Below, piece after piece: positions 7,091 to 14,055 of a DNA stretch of 14,284 bases (its first letter is position 1; the number at the start of each line of letters is the position of its first letter). Below the pieces are notes generated by a model. That model was not told where the DNA came from. It ran no database searches and saw only the letters and a list, made by a program, of their open reading frames with translations. A program made the position numbers and the translations under genes. The DNA is taken from assembly GCA_014381795.1 (NCBI GenBank), contig JACNKY010000162.1:1-14284 (forward strand), read 5' to 3'. Source of the stretch: Pseudomonadota bacterium (GTDB taxonomy: Bacteria; SAR324; NAC60-12).

Positions 7091-7738
7091 ATGTTAAAAT
7101 TATACAGTTATTATCGTTCCTCTGCCGCCTTTTGTGTGCGCATTGCCTTAGAAATAAAAGGACTGGATTGGGAATCCATTCCTGTTAATTTACGTTTGGG
7201 AGGTCAAAAACAGCAACGTTTTCAACAAAACAACCCACAGGGTTTGATTCCATTACTGTAGTCAAATGGACAGTTTTTTGCGCAATCTCTGGCGATTATC
7301 GAGTAGCTTGAGGAACTGCATCCGGATCCTCAACTTTTACCTTCAGTAATAACTGAGCGTGCGCAGGTACGTTGCATGGCTTACCAGGTTGCGATGGAGA
7401 TACATCCATTAAATAATCTACGTGTGCTGAAGTATTTGGAAGATGAGTTGGGTTTGGACGAAGATAAAAAAACGTGTTGGTATCAACATTGGATTGCGGA
7501 AGGCTTTAGTGCGTTTGAAAAAACTCTGAAAAATTACGGTTCTGAAGGTCAATTCTGTTTTGGTGATTCACCGAGTCTGGCGGATCTCTGCCTGATTCCG
7601 CAAGTCTACAACGGTCTGCGTTTTAAGTGTGATCACTCCGCTTATCCACTCATCAAATCCATTTGGGATAACTGCATGAAACAGGAAGCCTTCAAAACTG
7701 CGGCCCCGGAAAATCAGCTTGATGCCTCAACCGCTTAG
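7091..7738 (+). pseudogene. maiA: Maleylacetoacetate isomerase with two in-frame TAG codons
   Basis: From the ATG at 7091 one frame runs 215 codons to TAG 7736-7738, the normal length of maleylacetoacetate isomerase, the zeta-class glutathione transferase that converts maleylacetoacetate to fumarylacetoacetate. Matches include MLKLYSYYRSSAA, NPQGLIPLL, FAQSLAIIE, EIHPLNNLRVLKYL, WIAEGFSAFE and GDSPSLADLCLIPQVYN. Two TAG codons interrupt it, at 7259-7261 (after LIPLL) and 7304-7306 (after LAIIE, where relatives have Tyr in IIEYLEE). The active-site motif SSxxxRVR reads SSAAFCVR, with Arg changed to Cys. There is no frameshift. A second product could only begin at the internal ATG 7376, giving 120 residues without the glutathione-binding domain. 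With the two upstream fragments it marks a dead tyrosine operon. Confidence 0.88.
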
Positions 7739-7903
7739 TTAAGAGTCTAGCTCATAATGATATGATATTCGTATGTCGCTGCTCAAGAACCAGGCTCAAG
7801 GAAAAACATTTCATCTTTTAGGCTTTAAGCTTTACTAGTCTTATTTTGAGCAAATGACTCTCAAACTGAAGCAATTTTTTCAGATTATGCTATTGATACC
7901 GTT

Positions 7904-9538
7904 ATGTTTATGCAACATTCTTTTTCTATGATTTCACTTCCACGCACTCTACACGGGCGGATGCTGCTGTTGATGTCTCTTTTGCTGAGCGTGTTGATAA
8001 GCATCACCTGGCTGTTGGTTTCTGTTTTTGTTTCCTCAATTCTGGAAGAATACATAGGACGCAATGCCTTGAATGTCTCAAAGGCAGTTTCGCTGACCGC
8101 AGAAATTCAGCAAGGCTTACTCAAGCAAAATTCTACACAGATTCAGCAATATGCTGAATCTGTGCGAAAAGCAACCGGTGCAAAATTTGTCGTGGTTGGA
8201 GACCATGAAGGAAAACGCTACAGTCACCCTGTGCCGGAAAGGATCGGTAAGTTCATGGTTGGCGGTGACAACGCACGCGCACTCGAAGGAGGAGAGGCTT
8301 ATATTTCAAAAGCGGTGGGCACACTTGGACCTTCGATGCGTGGAAAAGTTCCAGTATTTGATGATGCAGCTAAAGTGATTGGCGTTGTTTCTGTAGGATA
8401 TTTGCAGGAAACTGTAGAGGTAGTAACAGCGGATTATTTGCAGCGAATTCTACTTTGGGTTTTTATTCTATTTTTATTAGGTGGCCTTGGTACATGGCTA
8501 ATCGAAAGGGATGTTAAATTGTCAATCTTTGGACTGGAACCTGCTGAAATTGCTACATTGTTCAAGGAACGCAATGCAATCCTTGATTCAATCCGCGAAG
8601 GTGTTGTTGCGATCAATGACGAAGGACTGGTAACTATGCTAGATCACGAAGCGGCCAAGATTTTGGATATCCCGCCTGAATCTGGAATCGGCACGCCAAT
8701 TGAGTCAATTTTACCGCAGACAAGAATGCTGGAAGTCCTGGAAAGCGGTGAAGAACAATTTGATCAGGAAATGATGATTGGTGATATTGAAGTAGTGGTT
8801 AACCGTGTTCCTATCTGGCAAAATGAACGGGTTACAGGAGTCGTTTCAAGCTTCCGCCGCAAACAGGAAATTGACCGGATGGCACAGGAACTGACTCAAA
8901 TTCAGGAATACTCAGAAGCACTCCGCGCGCAGACTCACGAATATTCGAACAAACTGCACACTCTTGCCGGACTGATTCAACTCGGATCACACAAGGAAGC
9001 GCTCGATTTGATCGGACGTGAAACTTCTGGATATCAGGAACTGCTCGGAACATTAGCAGAGACAGTTCCGGATCCGTTATTGTCCGCCATAATACTAGGG
9101 AAATATAACCGCGCGCAGGAATTGAGGATAAATTTTAAACTTGATCCTGAAAGTCGGATGATTGATATTCCTGAGAACATCAGTCGTGAAAAAATAGTTA
9201 CTATCCTGGGTAACCTGTTGGAAAATGCCTTTGAAGCTGCACAGGAGAAAAATTCCGGCGCACACACTGTGCAGCTTTCAATGACAGATATTGGCAATGA
9301 TCTGATATTTGAGGTTGAAGATTCCGGTAGCGGAATCGAAGTTGAATCGACTGATTTATTAATGCAACACGGCTTTACTACCAAATCCGGAGCAGGACGC
9401 GGAATTGGACTTTCTTTGGTTCATCAAAATTTGGAATATCTTGGAGGTCATTTAACGGTAGTACGGAGTTCAATCGGCGGGATGCGCTTCACAATCTATA
9501 TTCCAAAACTTCTTAATTTAGCTGGAGATACTGGATGA
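7904..9538 (+). CDS. Sensor histidine kinase of the CitA/DcuS family
   Basis: A 544-residue membrane kinase. Membrane segment about 20-45; periplasmic sensor domain about 46-178; second membrane segment about 182-200; cytoplasmic PAS domain about 220-320; phosphoacceptor His345 in THEYSNKLHTLAGLIQLG; ATPase domain with N-box LGNLLENAFEAA (435-446), VEDSGSGI (471-478) and FTTKSGAGRGIGLSL (491-505). The sensor domain carries RYSHPVPERIGK (105-116), GTLGPSMRGKVPVFD (139-153) and VIGVVSVGYL, the di/tricarboxylate-binding signature. R105, H108, R146 and K148 line up with ligand residues of CitA, so a citrate-like acid is plausible. The first ATG (7904) is used here; ATG 7910 or 7928 are also possible, as none has a clear ribosome site. 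It overlaps the regulator by 4 bases. Confidence 0.92.
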   Translation: MFMQHSFSMISLPRTLHGRMLLLMSLLLSVLISITWLLVSVFVSSILEEYIGRNALNVSKAVSLTAEIQQGLLKQNSTQIQQYAESVRKATGAKFVVVGDHEGKRYSHPVPERIGKFMVGGDNARALEGGEAYISKAVGTLGPSMRGKVPVFDDAAKVIGVVSVGYLQETVEVVTADYLQRILLWVFILFLLGGLGTWLIERDVKLSIFGLEPAEIATLFKERNAILDSIREGVVAINDEGLVTMLDHEAAKILDIPPESGIGTPIESILPQTRMLEVLESGEEQFDQEMMIGDIEVVVNRVPIWQNERVTGVVSSFRRKQEIDRMAQELTQIQEYSEALRAQTHEYSNKLHTLAGLIQLGSHKEALDLIGRETSGYQELLGTLAETVPDPLLSAIILGKYNRAQELRINFKLDPESRMIDIPENISREKIVTILGNLLENAFEAAQEKNSGAHTVQLSMTDIGNDLIFEVEDSGSGIEVESTDLLMQHGFTTKSGAGRGIGLSLVHQNLEYLGGHLTVVRSSIGGMRFTIYIPKLLNLAGDTG

Positions 9539-10224
9539 ACCTGCGTGTTTTGATCATAGACGATGATGTTCGGATTGCGGAAATTCACCAACGTTACGTT
9601 GAAAAAACGGATGGTTTTGAAGTTGTTGGTATTGCCAATACTCTTGAGGATGCTCAATTGCAGTTGGATGTGCTCGAACCGGATTTGTTGCTGCTTGATA
9701 TTTTCTTTCCAGAAGGAAACGGGTTGGAATTTCTAAAACAAACCAGGCTGCACCGAAAACAGGTTGATGTAATTCCAATCACAGCAGCGAAAGAAGTCCA
9801 TTTGTTTAATGAAGCCCTGCATGGAGGCGTTTTTGATTATATTCTCAAACCGGTTGTTTTGTCACGTTTTCAAACCACACTGCAACGATACCGTCAAACA
9901 AAAACTCAGCTTTTAAATATCGATCAGCTTGACCAGCACGACGTTGACAGAGCACTGAATTCAGGCAGGAGTGAGCTGCATGAATCACCGGAATTGCCTA
10001 AAGGAATTGACGGGCTCACTTTAGAAAAGGTGCAGCATGTTTTCAGTGTCAGACAAGATTCCAGCTTAACTTCCGAAGAAGTGGCTTCACTTATAGGAGC
10101 AAGTAGAACCACTGTGCGGCGTTATCTCGAATATTTAGTTTCCCAAACAATTCTGGATGTCGATGTGAATTATGGAGGAGTTGGGCGTCCGGAACGTCGT
10201 TACTTCCTGCTGAGACATCTCTGA
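9535..10224 (+). CDS. Response regulator of the CitB/DcuR family
   Basis: A 229-residue cytoplasmic regulator. The receiver domain (about 3-120) has the acidic pocket D9-D10-D11, phosphoacceptor D55 in LLLLDIFFPEGNG, T83 and K105-P106. A linker rich in Gln and Asp (about 121-155) leads to a C-terminal helix-turn-helix, LTSEEVASLIGASRTTVRRY (178-197), followed by YGGVGRPERRY. This arrangement, with the GRPxxxY end, is the CitB/DcuR class. The ATG (9535) overlaps the kinase stop in ATGA, so the two are co-translated. Likely targets are the divergent tctC operon and perhaps matB, 132 bases downstream, but this is inference from position. D55 and the HTH are intact, so nothing suggests loss of function. 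Confidence 0.93.
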   Translation: MNLRVLIIDDDVRIAEIHQRYVEKTDGFEVVGIANTLEDAQLQLDVLEPDLLLLDIFFPEGNGLEFLKQTRLHRKQVDVIPITAAKEVHLFNEALHGGVFDYILKPVVLSRFQTTLQRYRQTKTQLLNIDQLDQHDVDRALNSGRSELHESPELPKGIDGLTLEKVQHVFSVRQDSSLTSEEVASLIGASRTTVRRYLEYLVSQTILDVDVNYGGVGRPERRYFLLRHL

Positions 10225-10356
10225 TGCTGAAACGGAGCAGTCGTTTTGGTTATTCTGTAGCCAAAGGTACTTTCTAAATATAAGAAAGACGTATTTCTAA
10301 AACAACACTGCAAACTACTGAAAAAAATATTTAATTCATTTATCAGGTTTATTTTA

Positions 10357-11877
10357 ATGTCCAACCCGCTTTATGAAACTCTGTTCGGAAAATACTTCGG
10401 ACATACGACTACATTCCTGCTTTTGCCTAATGGAAAAACTATCAGCCATGATTCTTTTATCCGTATGGCAGCACGTTCTGCAAACGCACTTAGCGATATG
10501 GGACTTTCTGTCGGTGACCGTGTGGCAGTACAAATTGACAAATCTCCTGAAGCACTTGCAGTCTATGCAGCTTGTGTTCAATCCGGACTGGTTTACTTGC
10601 CGTTAAATGCCGCCTATACATCAGCTGAAGTCTCATATTTTGTCGAAGACAGTGGTGCAAAAATTTTTATCTGTCAAGGATGCAAAGAAGATGAACTTGC
10701 TGCCGTAGCTGAAAAATCAGGGGCTATGCTGGAAACATTGAATGCTGACGGTACTGGGACATTTACTGATTTGACGCGGAATAAGGACGATTCATATAAC
10801 ACTATTGAGCGTGATGGTGAAGATCTTGTGGCGCTTCTCTACACCTCAGGAACAACGGGACGCTCCAATGGAGCGATGCTGAGTCAGAACAATTTGCTTT
10901 CAAATGCACAGACCCTAGTAGATCTTTGGCAATTTACCGACAGGGACGTCCTATTGCATGCTCTACCTATCTTTCACACTCATGGATTATTTGTAGCTAC
11001 TAATGTTACTCTTGTGGCAGGCGGTTCCATGATCTTCATTCCGAAATTTGATTTAGACACTATTATCGAAAATCTTCCAAATGCAAGCACGATGATGGGT
11101 GTACCTACTTTTTATACAAGGCTTTTGCATGACTCACGATTCAACAAAGATCTAACAAGGCATATGCGGCTTTTCGTCTCCGGAAGTGCCCCTCTGTTAG
11201 CGGAAACACATGAAAAATTTGAAGCACGAACAGGCCACAGAATTCTTGAACGTTACGGGATGACTGAAACAAACATGAATACTTCCAATCCATATGATGG
11301 CGAACGCCGCGCCGGAACAGTAGGGTTCCCTCTACCGGGAGTTGAAATCAAGATTACTGATTCAAAAACCGGAGATGTTCTGGCAGACGGTGAAATTGGT
11401 GAGATTGAAGTACGTGGACCAAATGTGTTCAGCGGCTATTGGCAAATGCCTGAGAAAACTGCAGAAGAACTACGCAATAACGGTTTCTTTATCACAGGTG
11501 ATTTAGGTACGATTGACAGCGACGGGTATCTCCACATTTCAGGACGCAACAAAGACGTGATCATTTCCGGCGGATATAATATCTATCCCAAGGAAATTGA
11601 ACTTTTATTAGATGAGCAACCTGGCGTTATGGAAAGCGCGGTGATAGGTTTAGCACATCCGGATTTGGGAGAAGTAGTTGTCGGTATTTTGGTAGCTGAA
11701 AAAGGTGAGACTCCTGATCTTGACGATTTAAGCATAATTTTCAGAGAATCTCTTGCGAAGTATAAACAACCTCAAATATTGCTCATCATTCCGGAACTTC
11801 CGAGAAATACTATGGGTAAAGTACAGAAAAATATATTAAGGCAAGAGTATAAGGATGCCTTAATGCAGCTAGATTGA
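10357..11877 (+). CDS. matB: Malonyl-CoA synthetase (MatB-like acyl-CoA ligase)
   Basis: A 506-residue cytoplasmic enzyme of the AMP-forming ligase superfamily that would convert malonate, ATP and CoA to malonyl-CoA. It resembles rhizobial MatB almost end to end: LPLNAAYT, LYTSGTTGRS (161-170), HALPIFHTHGLFVATNVT (201-218), MGVPTFYTRLL, LFVSGSAPLLAETH, ERYGMTETNMNTSNPY (298-313), TGDLG (380-384), SGGYNIYPKEIE (404-415) and PRNTMGKVQKNILRQ (482-496) with the acyl-adenylate lysine K488. HTHG and ETNMNTSNPY are typical of the malonate branch. One oddity is N171 in the P-loop, where relatives have Lys (GRSKGAM). A weak AGG lies about 10 bases before the ATG. No malonyl-CoA decarboxylase is in view. 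Methylmalonate is an alternative substrate. Confidence 0.85.
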   Translation: MSNPLYETLFGKYFGHTTTFLLLPNGKTISHDSFIRMAARSANALSDMGLSVGDRVAVQIDKSPEALAVYAACVQSGLVYLPLNAAYTSAEVSYFVEDSGAKIFICQGCKEDELAAVAEKSGAMLETLNADGTGTFTDLTRNKDDSYNTIERDGEDLVALLYTSGTTGRSNGAMLSQNNLLSNAQTLVDLWQFTDRDVLLHALPIFHTHGLFVATNVTLVAGGSMIFIPKFDLDTIIENLPNASTMMGVPTFYTRLLHDSRFNKDLTRHMRLFVSGSAPLLAETHEKFEARTGHRILERYGMTETNMNTSNPYDGERRAGTVGFPLPGVEIKITDSKTGDVLADGEIGEIEVRGPNVFSGYWQMPEKTAEELRNNGFFITGDLGTIDSDGYLHISGRNKDVIISGGYNIYPKEIELLLDEQPGVMESAVIGLAHPDLGEVVVGILVAEKGETPDLDDLSIIFRESLAKYKQPQILLIIPELPRNTMGKVQKNILRQEYKDALMQLD

Positions 11878-11957
11878 CTCTAAAATCATATTCGTGAATA
11901 AGCGGAATAAATGTTCTCAGAGCAGACTTAGCGGTTTCCGGATAAACTTTTGATAAT

Positions 11958-11985
11958 TTGTCTGTATTTTAAACATAACAGACAA
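11958..11985. repeat. Inverted repeat TTGTCTGT-N12-ACAGACAA downstream of matB
   Basis: Perfect 8-base arms (11958-11965 and 11978-11985) with a 12-base AT spacer, 80 bases after matB. There is no T-run after it, so it is more likely a protein-binding site or weak hairpin than a strong terminator. Confidence 0.5.
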
Positions 11986-12013
11986 CTTCTTCATTGCTGT
12001 TCAAAAACCATAA

Positions 12014-12025
12014 AAACCGCGGTTT
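12014..12025. promoter_or_regulatory. 12-base perfect palindrome AAACCGCGGTTT
   Basis: An uninterrupted palindrome of the size bound by Cro/CI-type dimers, 261 bases upstream of the tandem-XRE gene and 28 bases after the repeat at 11958-11985. An operator role is inferred only from shape and position. Confidence 0.4.
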
Positions 12026-12286
12026 CTGTTTTGTAGACAATACGCATTATAGGGGAAGTGAAAAATTTCGATATCATTTGGAGATGTTTTTTACGGCTGA
12101 GATCCACTGAGAGTTTCCATATAATGGTTGACATTCAAGAAAAAATGATTGATAATTCAAAGCATATTAATCAAAATACGGTACTTCAGGAGAATAAAAT
12201 TCCGTATCAAATAGAAAGAAAAGCAGTAGGAGTTAACAAACATAATTCTTGTGCTGCAGACAAAAGGATAACGAAAAGAGTGTGAA

Positions 12287-12721
12287 ATGGAATTTGGTGA
12301 ACAAATGACACAGTGGCGAGAGGAATCCGGTTTAACTCGCAAAGAGTTTGCCCGAAAACTCAGTGTTTCGCTGACTGCTGTAAAAAATTGGGAAACTGGC
12401 CACTCAACCCCCAAACTGACGAAATACAGTGAGATTGCTAAAGTATTAGCGATTGACGTGCGGGAAATGGGTTTGGATAACGACCTTGACCTGGAACGTA
12501 TTGGCGATCGAATCAAATATGCCCGTTTGCTGAGAGGCATGTCTATAGAGGCATTTGCCTATGAACATGGTTTTGCAATTCAAACTGTAAAAAGCTGGGA
12601 ATCACATGCTGCAGAGGTTACAGAAGCCTCTTTGGAACGCATTTCACGTGCATTGAAAATTCCTTCTCCATTCTTCGAAATGAAGAATGATCCCCACCAG
12701 GAATTAGCCGAACTCAAATAA
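12287..12721 (+). CDS. Small protein with two tandem XRE-type helix-turn-helix domains
   Basis: A 144-residue protein made almost entirely of two XRE (Cro/CI-like) DNA-binding domains, about residues 4-57 and 73-126. They are recognisable copies: ESGLTRKEFARKLSVSLTAV followed by KNWETG in the first, and RGMSIEAFAYEHGFAIQTV followed by KSWESH in the second, 69 residues apart. The first copy keeps the classical form; the second is more diverged, with an acidic recognition loop (ESHAAEVTE), so it may serve another role such as dimerisation. No sensor or toxin-antitoxin partner is attached. The ATG at 12287 is preceded by AAGAG 6 bases away. It is monocistronic and faces the lipoprotein operon across a shared hairpin. 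It probably binds DNA as a regulator; the target is unknown, its own upstream palindromes being candidates. Confidence 0.85.
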   Translation: MEFGEQMTQWREESGLTRKEFARKLSVSLTAVKNWETGHSTPKLTKYSEIAKVLAIDVREMGLDNDLDLERIGDRIKYARLLRGMSIEAFAYEHGFAIQTVKSWESHAAEVTEASLERISRALKIPSPFFEMKNDPHQELAELK

Positions 12722-12726
12722 TCAAC

Positions 12727-12750
12727 GGGTTTGCACCTATTGGCAAACCC
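12727..12750. terminator. Bidirectional terminator-like hairpin between convergent genes
   Basis: Perfect 8-base stem GGGTTTGC (12727-12734) and GCAAACCC (12743-12750) with an 8-base loop, lying in the 34-base gap between the stop of the XRE gene and the stop of the opposing lipoprotein gene. Only a short ATTTAATTT tract follows on the plus strand, so termination strength is uncertain. Confidence 0.65.
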
Positions 12751-12755
12751 ACGAT

Positions 12756-14015
12756 TTAATTTCCAGTCCTTGTTAGCGCAGCTTTAAATACGGCATTATT
12801 ATTGTCCATTTTCAGGGCATTTTCGTAGTGTTTTCTTGCTTGTGAAATTTCCCCACCTGCTTCAAAAGCCAAACCAAGGTTGTGCTCATCTGCCGCTGTA
12901 CGCTCATTCAAAGCTTGCAGAAAAGCAACTGCCTCTTGGTATGCATTCCCCCTGATCAAATTAACCGCAACGCTGTTTCCATCCTGTACAAGTAATTCTG
13001 CCGTTTCATGATAAGGGCTGATTTGTTTAACGTATTGTCGTGCGATTTGTCGGCCGAGTCTAATTTTCAGATCCAGGGGAGTTTGCGGAACCTGCACATT
13101 ATTTCTCAGGTTAAATCCTCTGGCATAATATTCATTTGGGTTTGTAAAGTACAATCCCGCCCGATCTATTTTTGAAAGAAGTGACTCAGAAGAATCTTCA
13201 TCAGATTGATATTCTTTTATAATTAAGTTCTTTATCTTTAACGGTAAATGAGAAGAATCCGCTGAACCGCCCCACTTCCGGGCAAAGTAAGTCCGAAAAC
13301 TTTGCGAAGGAACTACTTCACTGCCGTCATTTTTCCGGAGCAGAGAAAATTCAACTTCCAGTGCGGCTATTTGTTCCACATAAGGTGTTGCTATCACAAA
13401 ACCCGCTCCAGAGGACTCCGCACCCATTGAAACAACACTTGCCAGCAAAGATTGTTCGAGGGTAGCGCCTTTGTTTTTCACATTTGTAAAATATGAAAGA
13501 CCTTCCTGTGATTCAATAATAATTTCAGAATATTTAACTTTTCCATGAAGAATTGCGATTTCTGACTCATCCGGAAGTACTCCGCTAAATCCGTCTTTCT
13601 TTCCGGTCGTGTTTATCAACTGGTATGGTGACTGAAGTGAAAGTTCATGTACCAAAGCGGCTCTCAGCAAATCAGCTGTGAGGTGCCCCTGTTCTTTTTT
13701 TGAATTTAACTTGGTAATTGCGGGTTTTAATAACTTTTCGGTTCTGCTAAAAATCTGGCTGGAATCGGATACAGTTTCACTTGGATGCTTGATTTGTCCG
13801 GATACAATTTGAAAGTTGCCAAGCTCAATGTAGTTTATATTTTCAATCTGCTGAACCGGTGGACGTTCGATTTTGAAACTGACTTTTGGTGCACAGGACG
13901 TGATTAAAAATACAGACAGGCACAAAAGTAGAAAAGCGCTTAGCTTTACTCCATAAACGTCTTTCCGTATTTTGGAAGATGAGGAGTGAAAAATATTTGA
14001 GTGTATGAGTTCCAT
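12756..14015 (-). CDS. Lipoprotein with C-terminal TPR-like repeat, function unknown
   Basis: A 419-residue predicted lipoprotein. After a charged N-terminus (IRKD, residues 16-19) a hydrophobic stretch LSAFLLLCLSVFLITSC ends in a lipobox (I-T-S-C) with the lipidated Cys at residue 41. The signal is longer than usual, and no better start codon is visible nearer the membrane stretch. The middle part (about 60-340) is not recognised; it has a glycine-rich block VSMGAESSGAGFVIATPYV, and a Ser/Asp-rich segment DEDSSES. The last 60 or so residues form a tetratricopeptide-like unit, HNLGLAFEAGGEISQARKHY then ENALKMDNNNAVF. It probably sits at the inner or outer membrane facing the periplasm. It starts 40 bases after a gene for another TPR protein whose end is similar, suggesting an operon with a shared or duplicated domain. 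Confidence 0.8.
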   Translation of the reverse strand: MELIHSNIFHSSSSKIRKDVYGVKLSAFLLLCLSVFLITSCAPKVSFKIERPPVQQIENINYIELGNFQIVSGQIKHPSETVSDSSQIFSRTEKLLKPAITKLNSKKEQGHLTADLLRAALVHELSLQSPYQLINTTGKKDGFSGVLPDESEIAILHGKVKYSEIIIESQEGLSYFTNVKNKGATLEQSLLASVVSMGAESSGAGFVIATPYVEQIAALEVEFSLLRKNDGSEVVPSQSFRTYFARKWGGSADSSHLPLKIKNLIIKEYQSDEDSSESLLSKIDRAGLYFTNPNEYYARGFNLRNNVQVPQTPLDLKIRLGRQIARQYVKQISPYHETAELLVQDGNSVAVNLIRGNAYQEAVAFLQALNERTAADEHNLGLAFEAGGEISQARKHYENALKMDNNNAVFKAALTRTGN

Positions 14016-14055
14016 TAAATCAATCTTTGATAATATACATTACAACGGAAGCGGA

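Larger units (their letters stand above)
11878..12286. other. AT-rich intergenic region upstream of the tandem-XRE gene
   Basis: 409 bases between matB and the XRE gene. It contains the two palindromes listed separately. A 75-codon frame (GTG 12058 to TGA 12283-12285) stops one base before the XRE start; it is Lys/Asn/Ile-rich, has no recognisable domain and no good ribosome site at GTG 12058 or ATG 12124, so I do not call it a gene. No clear terminator for matB is visible. Confidence 0.5.

Noticed and set aside
7376..7738. A separate 120-residue protein from ATG 7376
   Set aside because: It is the C-terminal part of maiA downstream of the second TAG and has no ribosome site of its own.
12058..12285. 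75-codon frame before the tandem-XRE gene
   Set aside because: No domain, no clear ribosome site, AT-rich Lys/Asn composition as expected of non-coding DNA. Its end one base before the XRE start is suggestive but not enough.
12157..12540. 127-codon minus-strand frame across the XRE gene
   Set aside because: Antisense shadow of a clear XRE-domain protein.
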